NCBI GenBank assembly: GCA_900320045.1 | Contig: ONQT01000023.1 | Location: forward strand, 1 to 48,303 | DNA: 48,303 nt | Direction: 5' to 3' | Source: an uncultured Prevotellaceae bacterium | GTDB taxonomy: Bacteria > Bacteroidota > Bacteroidia > Bacteroidales > Bacteroidaceae | Notes under the pieces: generated by a model | Databases searched by the model: none | What the model was told of the DNA's origin: nothing | Seen by the model: only the letters and a program-made list of their open reading frames with translations | Shown here: positions 15,612-24,558 of the stretch, in pieces | Numbering within the stretch: the first letter of the stretch is position 1 | Layout: each line of letters starts with the position of its first letter | Position numbers and translations under genes: made by a program

Positions 15612-17672
15612 ATGCAAAAAGGTAACATCGGGGTTACTACTGAGAACATCTTCCCCGTTATCAAAAAGTTTCTCTACTCTGACCACGAGATTTTCCTGCG
15701 CGAGATGGTGTCTAACGCCGTCGATGCCACCCAGAAGCTGAAGACGCTGGCCCAGCAGGGCGAGTTCAAGGGCGACTTGGGCGACCTGACGGTACATGTA
15801 TCGCTGGACGCCGACAAGGGCACAATCACCATCAGCGACCGCGGTATCGGTATGACCGAGGAGGAAATCGACAAGTATATCAATCAGATTGCCTTCTCGG
15901 GTGTCAACGACTTCCTGGAGAAGTACAAGGACAACGCCAACAACATCATCGGCCACTTCGGATTGGGTTTCTACTCTTCATTCATGGTTTCAAAGAAGGT
16001 GGAGATTATCACCAAGAGCTACAAGGACGGTGCCAAGGCTGTGAAGTGGAGTTGCGACGGCTCGCCGGCCTACGAGATTGACGAGGCTGAGAAGGAGGAC
16101 CGTGGTTCGGACATCATCCTCTACATTGACGACGACTGCAAGGAGTTCCTCGAGAAGGCTCGCATCGAGTCGCTGCTCAACAAGTACTGCAAGTTCATGG
16201 CCGTTCCCGTAGCCTTCGGCAAGAAACAGGAGTGGTCGAGCGAGAAGAAGGAGATGGTAGACACCGCTGAGGACAATATCATCAACAGCGTAGAGCCGCT
16301 GTGGACCAAGGCTCCCTCGACACTGAAAGACGAGGACTACCAGTCGTTCTACCGCACGCTCTACCCCATGCACGACGAGCCGATGTTCTGGATTCACCTC
16401 AACGTCGACTACCCCTTTAACCTCACGGGTATTCTCTACTTCCCACGCATCAAGTCGAACATCGACCTGCAGCGCAACAAGATTCAGCTGTATTGCAACC
16501 AGGTGTTCGTCACCGACCAGGTCGAGGGCATCGTGCCTGAGTTCCTCACGCTGCTGCACGGCGTTATCGATTCGCCGGACATTCCCCTGAACGTATCACG
16601 TTCTTATCTGCAGAGCGACCGCGAGGTGAAGAAGATTTCGACCTATATCACCAAGAAAGTCGCCGACCGCTTGCAGGCTATCTTCAAGGAAGACCGCAAG
16701 GCCTACGAGGAGAAGTGGGACGACCTGAAGCTCTTCATCAACTACGGCATGCTCAGCGAGGAGTCTTTCTACGACAAGGCCAAAGACTTTGCCCTGCTGA
16801 AGGACACCGAGGGCAAGTACTTCACCTTCGACGAATACAAGACGCTCATCGAGGGTGCCCAGAAGGACAAGGACGGCAACCTCATCTACCTCTACGCTAC
16901 CGACAAGGAAGAGCAGTACTCCTACATCCAGGCCGCTAAGGACAAGGGCTACAGCGTGCTGATGCTCGACGGTCAGTTGGACGTTCCTGCCATCCAGATG
17001 CTGGAGCAGAAGTTCGAGAAGTCGCGCTTCACACGTGTCGACAGCGACATCATCGACCGTCTCATCGTCAAGGACGACCAGCCGAAGTCAAACCTGACAG
17101 AGGACGAGTCTGCCAATTTGTCACAGGTATTCCGTTCGCAGATGCCTAAGATGGAGAAGACGGAGTTCATGGTCGAGGTACAGTCGCTGGGTGCCGAACA
17201 GCGTCCTGTCGTCATCACGCAGAACGAGTGGATGCGCCGTATGAAGGAGATGAGCCGCTTCCAGCAGGGCATGAACTTCTATGCCCAGATGCCCGACACG
17301 CTGAACCTTGTGCTCAACAGCGACCACCCCTTGGTAAAGCGCGTGCTCGACGACTGCAAGGCCGGTACCGACGAGGCTCTGAAACCTATCGAGGCTGAGC
17401 TAAAAGGCCAGGAGGCTCGTCTGGCAGCCATCCGTCAGCAGCAGGAGAAAAAGAAGGCTGACGAACTGACACAGGACGACAAGGACATGAAGGCCGAGAC
17501 CGAGAAGGCCGTCGAGGAGCAGAAGCAGAAGAAGCAGGAGGTGCTCAACGGTTTTGCCGCCAACAATGCCATCGTCCACCAGCTCATCGACCTCGCCCTG
17601 CTGCAGAACGGCATGCTGAAAGGCGAAGCTTTGGACAAGTTCCTCAAGCGCAGCGTAGAACTGATCAAATAG
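15612..17672 (+). CDS. htpG: Hsp90-family molecular chaperone HtpG
   Basis: The 686-residue protein has the N-terminal GHKL ATPase with Glu31 and Asn35 in REMVSNAVDA, DRGIGMT near residue 77 and GHFGLGFYSSFMV near 117-129. The middle domain contains the conserved NVSRSYLQ segment with its catalytic-loop Arg, and a C-terminal dimerisation region follows with a charged Glu/Lys-rich insertion (about 590-645). It is an ATP-dependent cytoplasmic chaperone. It is monocistronic: a strong hairpin terminator lies 40 bases after the stop. Length is somewhat over the E. coli form because of the C-terminal charged segment. Confidence 0.97.
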   Translation: MQKGNIGVTTENIFPVIKKFLYSDHEIFLREMVSNAVDATQKLKTLAQQGEFKGDLGDLTVHVSLDADKGTITISDRGIGMTEEEIDKYINQIAFSGVNDFLEKYKDNANNIIGHFGLGFYSSFMVSKKVEIITKSYKDGAKAVKWSCDGSPAYEIDEAEKEDRGSDIILYIDDDCKEFLEKARIESLLNKYCKFMAVPVAFGKKQEWSSEKKEMVDTAEDNIINSVEPLWTKAPSTLKDEDYQSFYRTLYPMHDEPMFWIHLNVDYPFNLTGILYFPRIKSNIDLQRNKIQLYCNQVFVTDQVEGIVPEFLTLLHGVIDSPDIPLNVSRSYLQSDREVKKISTYITKKVADRLQAIFKEDRKAYEEKWDDLKLFINYGMLSEESFYDKAKDFALLKDTEGKYFTFDEYKTLIEGAQKDKDGNLIYLYATDKEEQYSYIQAAKDKGYSVLMLDGQLDVPAIQMLEQKFEKSRFTRVDSDIIDRLIVKDDQPKSNLTEDESANLSQVFRSQMPKMEKTEFMVEVQSLGAEQRPVVITQNEWMRRMKEMSRFQQGMNFYAQMPDTLNLVLNSDHPLVKRVLDDCKAGTDEALKPIEAELKGQEARLAAIRQQQEKKKADELTQDDKDMKAETEKAVEEQKQKKQEVLNGFAANNAIVHQLIDLALLQNGMLKGEALDKFLKRSVELIK

Positions 17673-17712
17673 TCATAGTCACTATAATCACTATAGTTTC
17701 TATAGTCACAAT

Positions 17713-17746
17713 AAAAGCGGCCGCTCGATGGAGCGGTCGCTTTTAT
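17713..17746. terminator. Bidirectional hairpin terminator between htpG and the TPR gene
   Basis: A 14-bp stem (17713-17726 with 17731-17744, one wobble, GATG tetraloop) is flanked by As on one side and Ts on the other. It sits between two convergent stop codons (17672 and 17780) and should end both transcripts. Bases 17673-17710 just before it hold short imperfect repeats of TATAGTCACTA type. Confidence 0.87.
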
Positions 17747-17779
17747 GTTGTGCAGCGAGATTAAGCCTCGCCAGTATTC

Positions 17780-18991
17780 TTACTTGTCAGCCTCGGCAGC
17801 CTTAGTCCTGGGGTCATTGTCACCATACAGAGCATAGTAAGCCTGATAGCGGGGATAGCCCCAGTTAGACATCTGACGGTTGGGATCGTACTGCTTAGCC
17901 TTGTCGAACACCTCGACGGCATTCTTGAAGAACTCCTTGCGCTTGGCAGGATCCTCGGTAGTAGCGCCCTGCTGGTTGTAGCAGATGCCCAGATAGGTAT
18001 AGATAACGGCGTTGTCGGGCTTAGCAGCAGAAGCCTTCTTCAGCCACTCAATAGCCTGAGGAGCATCGTTGGCACTCATAGCCATCAGACCCTTGCCTGC
18101 CAGAGCGGCAAAGCTATTGGGGAACTTAGCCAAGTGACCATCCAGCAGAGCCGTCTGAGCCTTTCTGTCCTTCATGCTGTCATACATGGAGTTCAGCACG
18201 TCGAGAACGGTATCGTTGTTGGGTTCCTTCTCATACATAGCCTTCAGCTGATTGACGCAAGCCACTGAATCCTCGTGGGTCTTCAGATTGCTACGCATAG
18301 CCCACAGACGATAGTTCTCAGCATCAGCACGCTGGCTAGGATCCTTCATGGCAGCCTCCAGATAACGGTCTGCACGAGCGAAGTCCTTAGCCTCGAAAGC
18401 ATAGCGGCCAGCGAAGTAAGCCACCTGTCCTGCATACTCAGCCTCGGGCTTGTGGTCCTGAGAAGCGAACATCGGGTCATTAGCTGAATCGGTAAAGGCA
18501 CCCCAGTATTTCAGCACGGCAGCACTGTTACCCTTCTGAGCCTCCTCCTGACCGATGGTTACCAGATGGTGACGAACACCCCAGATGCGCTCGGCATTCT
18601 TCTTCTCGAACTTAGGCGACACCTTACCCTTGGCATTGGGCAGCTGGTCGTATTTGTTACACTCGATAGCCATATCGATAGCGTCGGAAAGCGCATCAGC
18701 CAGACCAATCTGGTCAACGGGCTTCTCCTTGCCACCAGTCTGCTTGGCAACCATGTTCTCGGCAATCGTACCGGTCTCCTTGGAGACCTTGTCCATAGCG
18801 AGGTCGACGAGGTGGTTGTAGGCCTTGGCCTTCTCGCTGTTGTCAGCCAGCTGACCCAGCGAGCTTTGCACCAGCTTCGCAGCCTCGGCATAGTTCTTTG
18901 ACTTGATAATTGCCTTGAGGGCATCGCTGTCACCGGCAAAGGCTGTAGCGCTTGCTACGAACATCATTGCCATCATCATTACTTTTTTCAT
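17780..18991 (-). CDS. Exported tetratricopeptide-repeat protein
   Basis: The 403-residue protein has a signal peptide (MKKVMMMAMMFVASATAFAG) and TPR-like helical pairs, clearest at about 255-370 (for example GHLAKFPNSFAALAGKGLMAM and PDNAVIYTYLGICYNQQGA). No catalytic motif is visible. It is probably a periplasmic or outer-membrane-associated protein-protein interaction scaffold. The start is taken at ATG 18991; the GTG two codons upstream is less likely. It follows gyrA by 27 bases on the same strand, so it may be co-transcribed with gyrA. The function is unknown. Confidence 0.88.
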   Translation of the reverse strand: MKKVMMMAMMFVASATAFAGDSDALKAIIKSKNYAEAAKLVQSSLGQLADNSEKAKAYNHLVDLAMDKVSKETGTIAENMVAKQTGGKEKPVDQIGLADALSDAIDMAIECNKYDQLPNAKGKVSPKFEKKNAERIWGVRHHLVTIGQEEAQKGNSAAVLKYWGAFTDSANDPMFASQDHKPEAEYAGQVAYFAGRYAFEAKDFARADRYLEAAMKDPSQRADAENYRLWAMRSNLKTHEDSVACVNQLKAMYEKEPNNDTVLDVLNSMYDSMKDRKAQTALLDGHLAKFPNSFAALAGKGLMAMSANDAPQAIEWLKKASAAKPDNAVIYTYLGICYNQQGATTEDPAKRKEFFKNAVEVFDKAKQYDPNRQMSNWGYPRYQAYYALYGDNDPRTKAAEADK

Positions 18992-19018
18992 AATCACTTA
19001 TTTTTAAGTTAAACATTC

Positions 19019-21517
19019 TTATTCGTTGTTCTCTGCATCATCGGCACTCTCAGGGGCATCGACCTGCGGGGTATCGATAGCTGCGTCCTGCAGCTCCTCA
19101 TCGACAATCTCTGCCTCCTCAACGTCCTCTTCCTGACTCGACATCACCTTGCAGACGCTGGCGATGGTGTCGTTCTTCTTGGTGAGGTTAATGAGGCGCA
19201 CGCCCTGTGTGGCACGGCCCATGACGCGGACGTCGGCTACCTTCAGGCGAATGAGCACGCCAGACTTGTTGATAATCATCAGGTCGTTCTCGTCGGTCAC
19301 CACCTTGATGGCTACCAGACGGCCGGTCTTCTCCGTAACGGCGAGTGTCTTCACACCCTTGGTGCCGCGGTTGGTCTTGCGGTAGTCCTCAATCTCCGAG
19401 CGCTTGCCGTAGCCGTTCTCGCTGACAACCATGATGGTCTCCGTCTGCGGGTCGTTGACACATACCATGCCAACCACCTCGTCGTCGCCACCGTCGATGC
19501 GCATACCGATGACACCGGTCGACACACGACCCATGGTGCGCACCTGGTCTTCGTTGAAGCGTACGGCACGGTCGTTGATATTGATGGCGCGGACACCTGC
19601 GGCACGAACGTTCTTATACTGATCCAGACGGGTCTTCTTGATGATACCCTGCTTGGTGGCAAATACCACGTAGTGAGACTTCAAGAACTCCTCGTCGTTG
19701 AAGTTCTTCACGCGCAGCACGGCATTGATGGCGTCGTCGGGTTCGATGTTCAGCATGTTCTGGATGGCACGGCCCTTCGAGTTCTTGTCGCCCTCGGGAA
19801 TCTCGTAGCACTTCTGCCAGTAGCAGCGGCCCTTCTGGGTGAAGAACAGCAGCGTGTTGTGCATCGTGGCGGGATAGATATACTCGGCGAAGTCGTTGTC
19901 GCGATGGCGTGCAGCCTTCGAACCCATGCCGCCGCGTCCCTGCTCGTGGAACTCGTCCAGATGGGTGCGCTTGATGTAACCCATGTGCGAGATGGTGATG
20001 ACCACAGGATCGTCGGGATAGAAGTCCTCGGCGTTGAACTCGTGGTCGAAGGGGATAATCTCCGTACGGCGCTCGTCGCCATACTTCTCCTTCACCTCCT
20101 GCAGTTCCTGCTTCATGACCTCCTTGCAACGCTCGGGGTTGTTCAGGATTTCCTCCAAGTCGGCAATGAGCTTCATCAGGTCGTCGTACTCCTGGTGCAG
20201 CTGGTCGACGCGCAGGCCGGTCAACTGACTCAGACGCATATCGACGATAGCCTTCGACTGCAGCTCGTCCAGATTGAAGCGCTGCTCCAGGTTACGCTGG
20301 GCATCGCTGGGGGTCTTACTGTTTCTAATAATGTGAACCACCTCGTCAATGTTGTTGACGGCGATGATCAATCCTTCCAGGATGTGGGCACGCTCCTGAG
20401 CCTTGCGCAGGTCGTACTTGGTGCGACGGATGGTCACATCGTGACGGTGCTCGACGAAGTACTTGACGCACTCCTTCAGGCTCAGCAGACGGGGACGTCC
20501 CTTCACCAGCGCGATGTTGTTCACGGAGAACGAGCTCTGCAGGGCTGTCATCTTGAACAGCTTGTTCAGCAGCACGTTGGCATTGGCGTCGCGCTTGCAG
20601 TCAACGACGATACGCATACCCTGACGGCCCGACTCGTCGTTCACGTTGGCTACGCCCTCAATCTTATGCTCGTTGGCCAGGTCGGCGATATACTTCACCA
20701 GGTCGGCCTTGTTCACGCCATAAGGAATCTCGGTAACGACAATCTTGTCGTGCGTCTCGGTGCTCTCGATTTCAGCCTTGGCACGCATCACGATGCGTCC
20801 GCGACCTGTCTCGTAGGCATCACGCACGCCCTGCAGGCCATAGATATAGGCACCCGTGGGGAAGTCGGGACCGGGAATATACTTCATCAGTCCGTCGGTG
20901 TCAATCTCGGGGTCGTCAATGTAGGCGCAGCAGCCGTCGATAACCTCGCCCAGGTTGTGCGTCGGCATGTTCGTTGCCATACCTACGGCAATACCGTTAC
21001 CACCGTTCACCAGCAGGTTAGGAATCTTCGTCGGCATCACGCTGGGCTCCACCAGCGAGTCGTCGAAGTTGTTCACCATGTCGACAGTCTCCTTCTCCAG
21101 GTCGTCCATGATGTGCTCACCCATCTTCGAGAGGCGGCACTCCGTGTAACGCATGGCAGCCGGCGAGTCGCCGTCCACCGAACCGAAGTTACCCTGACCG
21201 TCCACCAGTGTGTAGCGCATGTTCCATTCCTGGGCCATACGCACCAGCGCTCCGTAAACGGACGAGTCGCCGTGGGGGTGATACTTACCCAGCACCTCAC
21301 CGACGACGCGGGCGCACTTCTTGTACGGCTGAGTGGAAACGTTGTTGATACCCATCATACCATAGAGAATACGGCGATGTACGGGCTTGAAACCATCACG
21401 GACATCGGGCAAGGCACGAGCCACAATCACGGACATCGAATAGTCGATGTACGACGACTTCATTTCTTCCTCGATGTTGATTTTTACAATTCTGTCGTTG
21501 TCAAAAGTTTGATCCAT
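19019..21517 (-). CDS. gyrA: DNA gyrase subunit A
   Basis: The 832-residue protein has the topoisomerase IV/gyrase A breakage-reunion domain with catalytic Tyr124 in AAMRYTE. The C-terminal beta-pinwheel includes QGRGGMG (near residue 530), a GyrA-box-like motif that marks gyrase over ParC. The quinolone region reads [17 protein letters not shown]. Ser85 aligns with E. coli Ser83 and Gly89 with Asp87; Gly at the second place is, from recall, normal for Bacteroidetes and not evidence of resistance. The acidic C-terminal tail (about 790-832) is common in this phylum. The holoenzyme with GyrB introduces negative supercoils. Confidence 0.97.
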   Translation of the reverse strand: MDQTFDNDRIVKINIEEEMKSSYIDYSMSVIVARALPDVRDGFKPVHRRILYGMMGINNVSTQPYKKCARVVGEVLGKYHPHGDSSVYGALVRMAQEWNMRYTLVDGQGNFGSVDGDSPAAMRYTECRLSKMGEHIMDDLEKETVDMVNNFDDSLVEPSVMPTKIPNLLVNGGNGIAVGMATNMPTHNLGEVIDGCCAYIDDPEIDTDGLMKYIPGPDFPTGAYIYGLQGVRDAYETGRGRIVMRAKAEIESTETHDKIVVTEIPYGVNKADLVKYIADLANEHKIEGVANVNDESGRQGMRIVVDCKRDANANVLLNKLFKMTALQSSFSVNNIALVKGRPRLLSLKECVKYFVEHRHDVTIRRTKYDLRKAQERAHILEGLIIAVNNIDEVVHIIRNSKTPSDAQRNLEQRFNLDELQSKAIVDMRLSQLTGLRVDQLHQEYDDLMKLIADLEEILNNPERCKEVMKQELQEVKEKYGDERRTEIIPFDHEFNAEDFYPDDPVVITISHMGYIKRTHLDEFHEQGRGGMGSKAARHRDNDFAEYIYPATMHNTLLFFTQKGRCYWQKCYEIPEGDKNSKGRAIQNMLNIEPDDAINAVLRVKNFNDEEFLKSHYVVFATKQGIIKKTRLDQYKNVRAAGVRAININDRAVRFNEDQVRTMGRVSTGVIGMRIDGGDDEVVGMVCVNDPQTETIMVVSENGYGKRSEIEDYRKTNRGTKGVKTLAVTEKTGRLVAIKVVTDENDLMIINKSGVLIRLKVADVRVMGRATQGVRLINLTKKNDTIASVCKVMSSQEEDVEEAEIVDEELQDAAIDTPQVDAPESADDAENNE

Positions 21518-21589
21518 TATTTTTTGTTATTTTGCGTTTAAGGCACTTTTCAGGCCCGCTGACGCGTTTTCACCTTTTTAAAAACCGTA

Positions 21590-21597
21590 CAAAATTA
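21590..21597 (-). promoter_or_regulatory. Bacteroidetes -7 element upstream of gyrA
   Basis: The minus strand reads TAATTTTG, matching TAnnTTTG, 73 bases before the gyrA ATG. A convincing -33 box was not seen; the best is a GTTTCG at about 19 bases upstream. The leader would be about 65 bases. Confidence 0.45.
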
Positions 21598-21723
21598 CTC
21601 ATTTTTTCCGAGACAACGAAACATTCACGAAACATTTAAGCTATTTTTACACCTTTTCCTCACTTCTATCAACCATCGACCCATAGGTTCACGACTTTCG
21701 CCCCATAGGCTCGCTATCAGTCC

Positions 21724-21788
21724 GGACTATTCGGACTCGGAGTGAGGACTATCCTCGCTCAGCGTGCGGACTATCCTCGCTCAGCGTG
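21724..21788. repeat. Three tandem 22-bp repeats across the 3' end of the transporter-regulator gene
   Basis: Copies at 21746-21766 and 21768-21788 are identical over 21 bases; a third at 21724-21744 is degenerate (15 of 21). The period of 22 is not a multiple of three, so copy-number change would alter the protein's C-terminal residues. The stop codon at 21749 lies inside the second unit. Confidence 0.85.
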
Positions 21789-23770
21789 TCTTCTATGGTC
21801 TGATGCTTGAGCGACTCTTCAAAAACATAGCCAAAGCCTGTGCGACTGACAATATTCTGAGCGTAAGAACCCAGTTTTTTGCGCAGGCGGGTCATGTTGA
21901 CATCAACAGTACGGTCGGTAACAATAACGCCAGCCCAGACGATATCCATCAGATACTGACGGGAAAGCACCTTGCCGCGGTTAGCCAGCAGCAAGTGGAG
22001 CAATGCAAACTCGGTGGGGGTGAGACTCACGGGATTGCCGTCAACGGTGGCAGTCTTCTTGTCGAGGTTCAGGCTCAGACCGCCATAGCTTAGCAAGTGC
22101 TTGCCCAGGCGGGCTTCGACGATGTTCATCACATAGTCGCCAATCTTCTCGCAATCGGCCACAATATCGTTATAGAACGTGCCGATGGCATAGGAGTACT
22201 GATGTGAATTCACACCCATGACGGTCTCGCTACGCAACTGGTTGCGCAGTTCGTTAATGTCTTTTTCTATGACCAGCGAATCGGCGAGCGAGAGGTTCTT
22301 ACGGCGACCGCTCACCACAACGATCATCTGCACCACGGCCTCGTTGACCAGTCGCAGCATATCGTGCAGTCGGGTGTATTGATTGGCCGTGAAGTCTTCC
22401 TTGTGCTCACGCAGATGCTTCACCGTGCGGGCTATTTTGTAACAGGCGTCGCCTATAGACTCCAATTCGCCTATCTGGCGAAGCATGATGCGCGTCTTGT
22501 CCTTCGTCTCGTCAGACAGATGCTCATTGCCCACCTGCTCCAGGTAGTTGGCAATCTCTATCTCCATGTTGTCGGCGATGGTCTCGTAACGTTCAATGCG
22601 CACATACTGGCTCTCGAATTCCTTCTTGTCCTTCTCGTCGAAGAGTGCGCAGGTCATTCCGAACATGCGGTTCATGCGCTCGGCAAAGTGTACGATTTCC
22701 TTCTGTGCCTGCAGGACGCTAATTTCAGGGGTCTGCATCACGCCGCTGCTGATGAAGTGCAGCGTCGTAGGCTGCTTGTCTTCCGCTTTATTTTCCGGCA
22801 TCAAGCGGCAGACGATGCGTTCCATTTGGGGAATGAAGCCGATGAGCAAGGCTGTGTTCAGCACGTTGAAACAAGTGTGGAACAAAGCCAGGACAACGGG
22901 CAGCAAGGTCGTCTGACCACCTTCCGAGGGATGGTAGCCCACCATGCTGCAGACCATATCGACAAAGGGATAGAACACGATGAGCACCCAGATAACGCCA
23001 AATACGTTAAACAGCAGATGGGCCAATGCTGCGCGACGGGCGGCAGTACCAGCTCCAAGAGCGGCCAGGTTGGCTGTTGCCGTCGTGCCGATGTTTTCGC
23101 CCATCACCAAAGCAATACCCATATAGATGGGCAGCACGCCAGTAGAACAGAGCAGAATGGTAATGGCCATCACCGCTGCCGATGACTGAACGACGCAGGT
23201 AATGAGGGTGCCCGCAAGCAGGAAGGCAAAGATGGTGAGATAGCTGCCTGTATCAAACGAAGCGAAGAAACTGACGACATCCTCGTTGTGTGCCAAGTCC
23301 ATGTCGCGTCCCACGCTGCTTAGCATAACCAGCGACCAGAACAGGAAGGCCAGACCAAAGAGGAAATCGCCAGCCACTCGGTGGCGCTTCTTATAGATGA
23401 GTACCATGCCGACGAGGAAGGCCGGAAAGACAACAACCGTCAGGTCGATATTGTAGCCTAACGACATAATCCACGCCGTAAGCGTAGTGCCGATGTTGGC
23501 TCCCATAATAACCGATATGGCCTGTGCAAGTGTAAGCAGTCCTGCCGATACGAACGATACGGTCATTACCGTTGTAGCCGATGATGACTGCACGGCGCAA
23601 GTCACCATCATACCTGTCAGCATGCCGCTGAACCGGTTGCCAGTCATGCGGCCTAAGATGTGTCGTAAACTGGGGCCCGCCATCTTCTGCAAGGCGTCGC
23701 TCATCGTCTTCATGCCGTAGATGAGCAATGCCAGCGAGCCAAGCAGTCTGAAGAATAATTCTGTCGTCAT
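21749..23770 (-). CDS. Na/Pi-cotransporter-PhoU protein fused to an OmpR/PhoB-type DNA-binding domain
   Basis: The 673-residue single reading frame has three parts. Residues 1-320 form a Na+/phosphate cotransporter (NptA/PNaS family) with two inverted halves marked by QSSSATT (61-67) and QSSAAV (195-200). Residues about 355-555 are a PhoU-like helical domain (IGELESIGDACYKIA; CEKIGDYVMNIVEA). Residues about 561-650 are a winged helix of the OmpR/PhoB class, with LTPTEFALLHLLLANRGKVL, then DRTVDVNMTRLRKKL and a closing TGFGYVF hairpin. A membrane transporter carrying a transcription-factor domain is unusual; it could couple phosphate status to gene control. Start is ATG 23770; an upstream TTG lies inside the promoter -7 box. 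It comes last after the bat operon and PAP2 gene but has its own promoter. Confidence 0.9.
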   Translation of the reverse strand: MTTELFFRLLGSLALLIYGMKTMSDALQKMAGPSLRHILGRMTGNRFSGMLTGMMVTCAVQSSSATTVMTVSFVSAGLLTLAQAISVIMGANIGTTLTAWIMSLGYNIDLTVVVFPAFLVGMVLIYKKRHRVAGDFLFGLAFLFWSLVMLSSVGRDMDLAHNEDVVSFFASFDTGSYLTIFAFLLAGTLITCVVQSSAAVMAITILLCSTGVLPIYMGIALVMGENIGTTATANLAALGAGTAARRAALAHLLFNVFGVIWVLIVFYPFVDMVCSMVGYHPSEGGQTTLLPVVLALFHTCFNVLNTALLIGFIPQMERIVCRLMPENKAEDKQPTTLHFISSGVMQTPEISVLQAQKEIVHFAERMNRMFGMTCALFDEKDKKEFESQYVRIERYETIADNMEIEIANYLEQVGNEHLSDETKDKTRIMLRQIGELESIGDACYKIARTVKHLREHKEDFTANQYTRLHDMLRLVNEAVVQMIVVVSGRRKNLSLADSLVIEKDINELRNQLRSETVMGVNSHQYSYAIGTFYNDIVADCEKIGDYVMNIVEARLGKHLLSYGGLSLNLDKKTATVDGNPVSLTPTEFALLHLLLANRGKVLSRQYLMDIVWAGVIVTDRTVDVNMTRLRKKLGSYAQNIVSRTGFGYVFEESLKHQTIEDTLSEDSPHAERG

Positions 23771-23797
23771 ATCTTCGTCTGTATTGATTTTGTGGTG

Positions 23798-23805
23798 CAA
23801 AGATA
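23798..23805 (-). promoter_or_regulatory. Bacteroidetes -7 element for the transporter-regulator gene
   Basis: The minus strand reads TATCTTTG, a full match to TAnnTTTG, 28 bases before the ATG at 23770. It overlaps a possible TTG start, which argues for the downstream ATG as the true start. No clear -33 box is seen. Confidence 0.55.
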
Positions 23806-23849
23806 CAAAAGCATAGCTAAACAGACGAATAATATTGGTTACAATTCGG

Positions 23850-24506
23850 TTACATCCACGCTCGGACGCCTGCTTGGACGAAGGCGCACAGGATGGTCAG
23901 CAACAAGATTGCCATCGGCACCCTTAGCAGAGCCTCATCGTAGACAGTAGGCTTGGTAACGCGGCAATAGAGGCGGTAGACCGTATAACCCACCAATGCT
24001 CCCCAGCAGAGTCCTACGGTGATGTCACCAGGATAATGGACGCCGAGGTAAAGGCGCGTCCAGCAGTTGATAAGCGACCACGCAACCATGAAACACACGA
24101 AGAGGCGGTGGCGCATCAGCAACGAGAAGAACATGGCGATGCTGAACGTGTTGGCAGCATGGGCAGAGAAGAAACCGTAGTTGCCGCCACGATAGCCGTT
24201 GACAACGTCAACCAAGGCACCAATCTCAGGGTCGTGGGTAGGACGCCAGCGGGCAACAAGGGGCTTGACAATCGAATCGTCGACAGCTCCAGCCAGCAGG
24301 ACGCAGAGACCTGCAGCGAGCATAACGAAGAGTATCTCACGGTAGTTGCGGCCATAGGTTTTTACTAAGACGTAGAAAAGACCCAGATAGAGGGGAATCC
24401 ACGTCTTGGCGTTGGTCAGCATCAGGACAACGTAGTCCAGGAACACACTATCGCTACCGTTTACGGCCAGCAGCAGCTGTTTGTCAAATTGAATCAGTTC
24501 TTCCAT
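23850..24506 (-). CDS. PAP2-family membrane phosphatase
   Basis: The 218-residue integral membrane protein has several hydrophobic helices and the three PAP2 motifs: K81-x6-RP (KPLVARWRP), FSAH ending in His116 in place of PSGH, and R151-x5-H157-x3-D161 (RLYLGVHYPGD). Such enzymes remove phosphate from lipid pyrophosphates, for example undecaprenyl diphosphate or lipid A intermediates; the substrate here is not known. The gene lies 52 bases after the batD-batE fusion gene and before the phosphate transporter-regulator, so it may be cotranscribed with the bat genes. Confidence 0.9.
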   Translation of the reverse strand: MEELIQFDKQLLLAVNGSDSVFLDYVVLMLTNAKTWIPLYLGLFYVLVKTYGRNYREILFVMLAAGLCVLLAGAVDDSIVKPLVARWRPTHDPEIGALVDVVNGYRGGNYGFFSAHAANTFSIAMFFSLLMRHRLFVCFMVAWSLINCWTRLYLGVHYPGDITVGLCWGALVGYTVYRLYCRVTKPTVYDEALLRVPMAILLLTILCAFVQAGVRAWM

Positions 24507-24558
24507 TGTTTTATTCTATTTCGATATTTCGGTATCTCGACATGTCGGTATTTCAAGG
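24507..24558. repeat. Stuttered TTTCGATATTTCGGTAT-type spacer
   Basis: The spacer between the batD-batE and PAP2 genes is made of imperfect repeats of the type ATTTCGGTATxTCG (about four copies). No hairpin terminator is evident, so read-through is possible. It resembles the other repetitive spacers in the window in layout but differs in sequence. Confidence 0.55.

Noticed and set aside
21250-21285. Possible quinolone-resistance change in GyrA (Gly at the Asp87 position)
   Set aside because: The key Ser is present, and Gly at the second site is, as I recall, the normal residue in Bacteroidetes.
19673-21541. A 622-codon open frame on the plus strand across gyrA
   Set aside because: It is the antisense shadow of a highly conserved gene with strong codon bias; the translation is Val/His/Leu-rich with no domain resemblance.
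23771-23800. N-terminal extension of the transporter-regulator from a TTG codon
   Set aside because: The TTG overlaps the -7 promoter box, and the ATG at 23770 begins exactly where the transporter family similarity starts.
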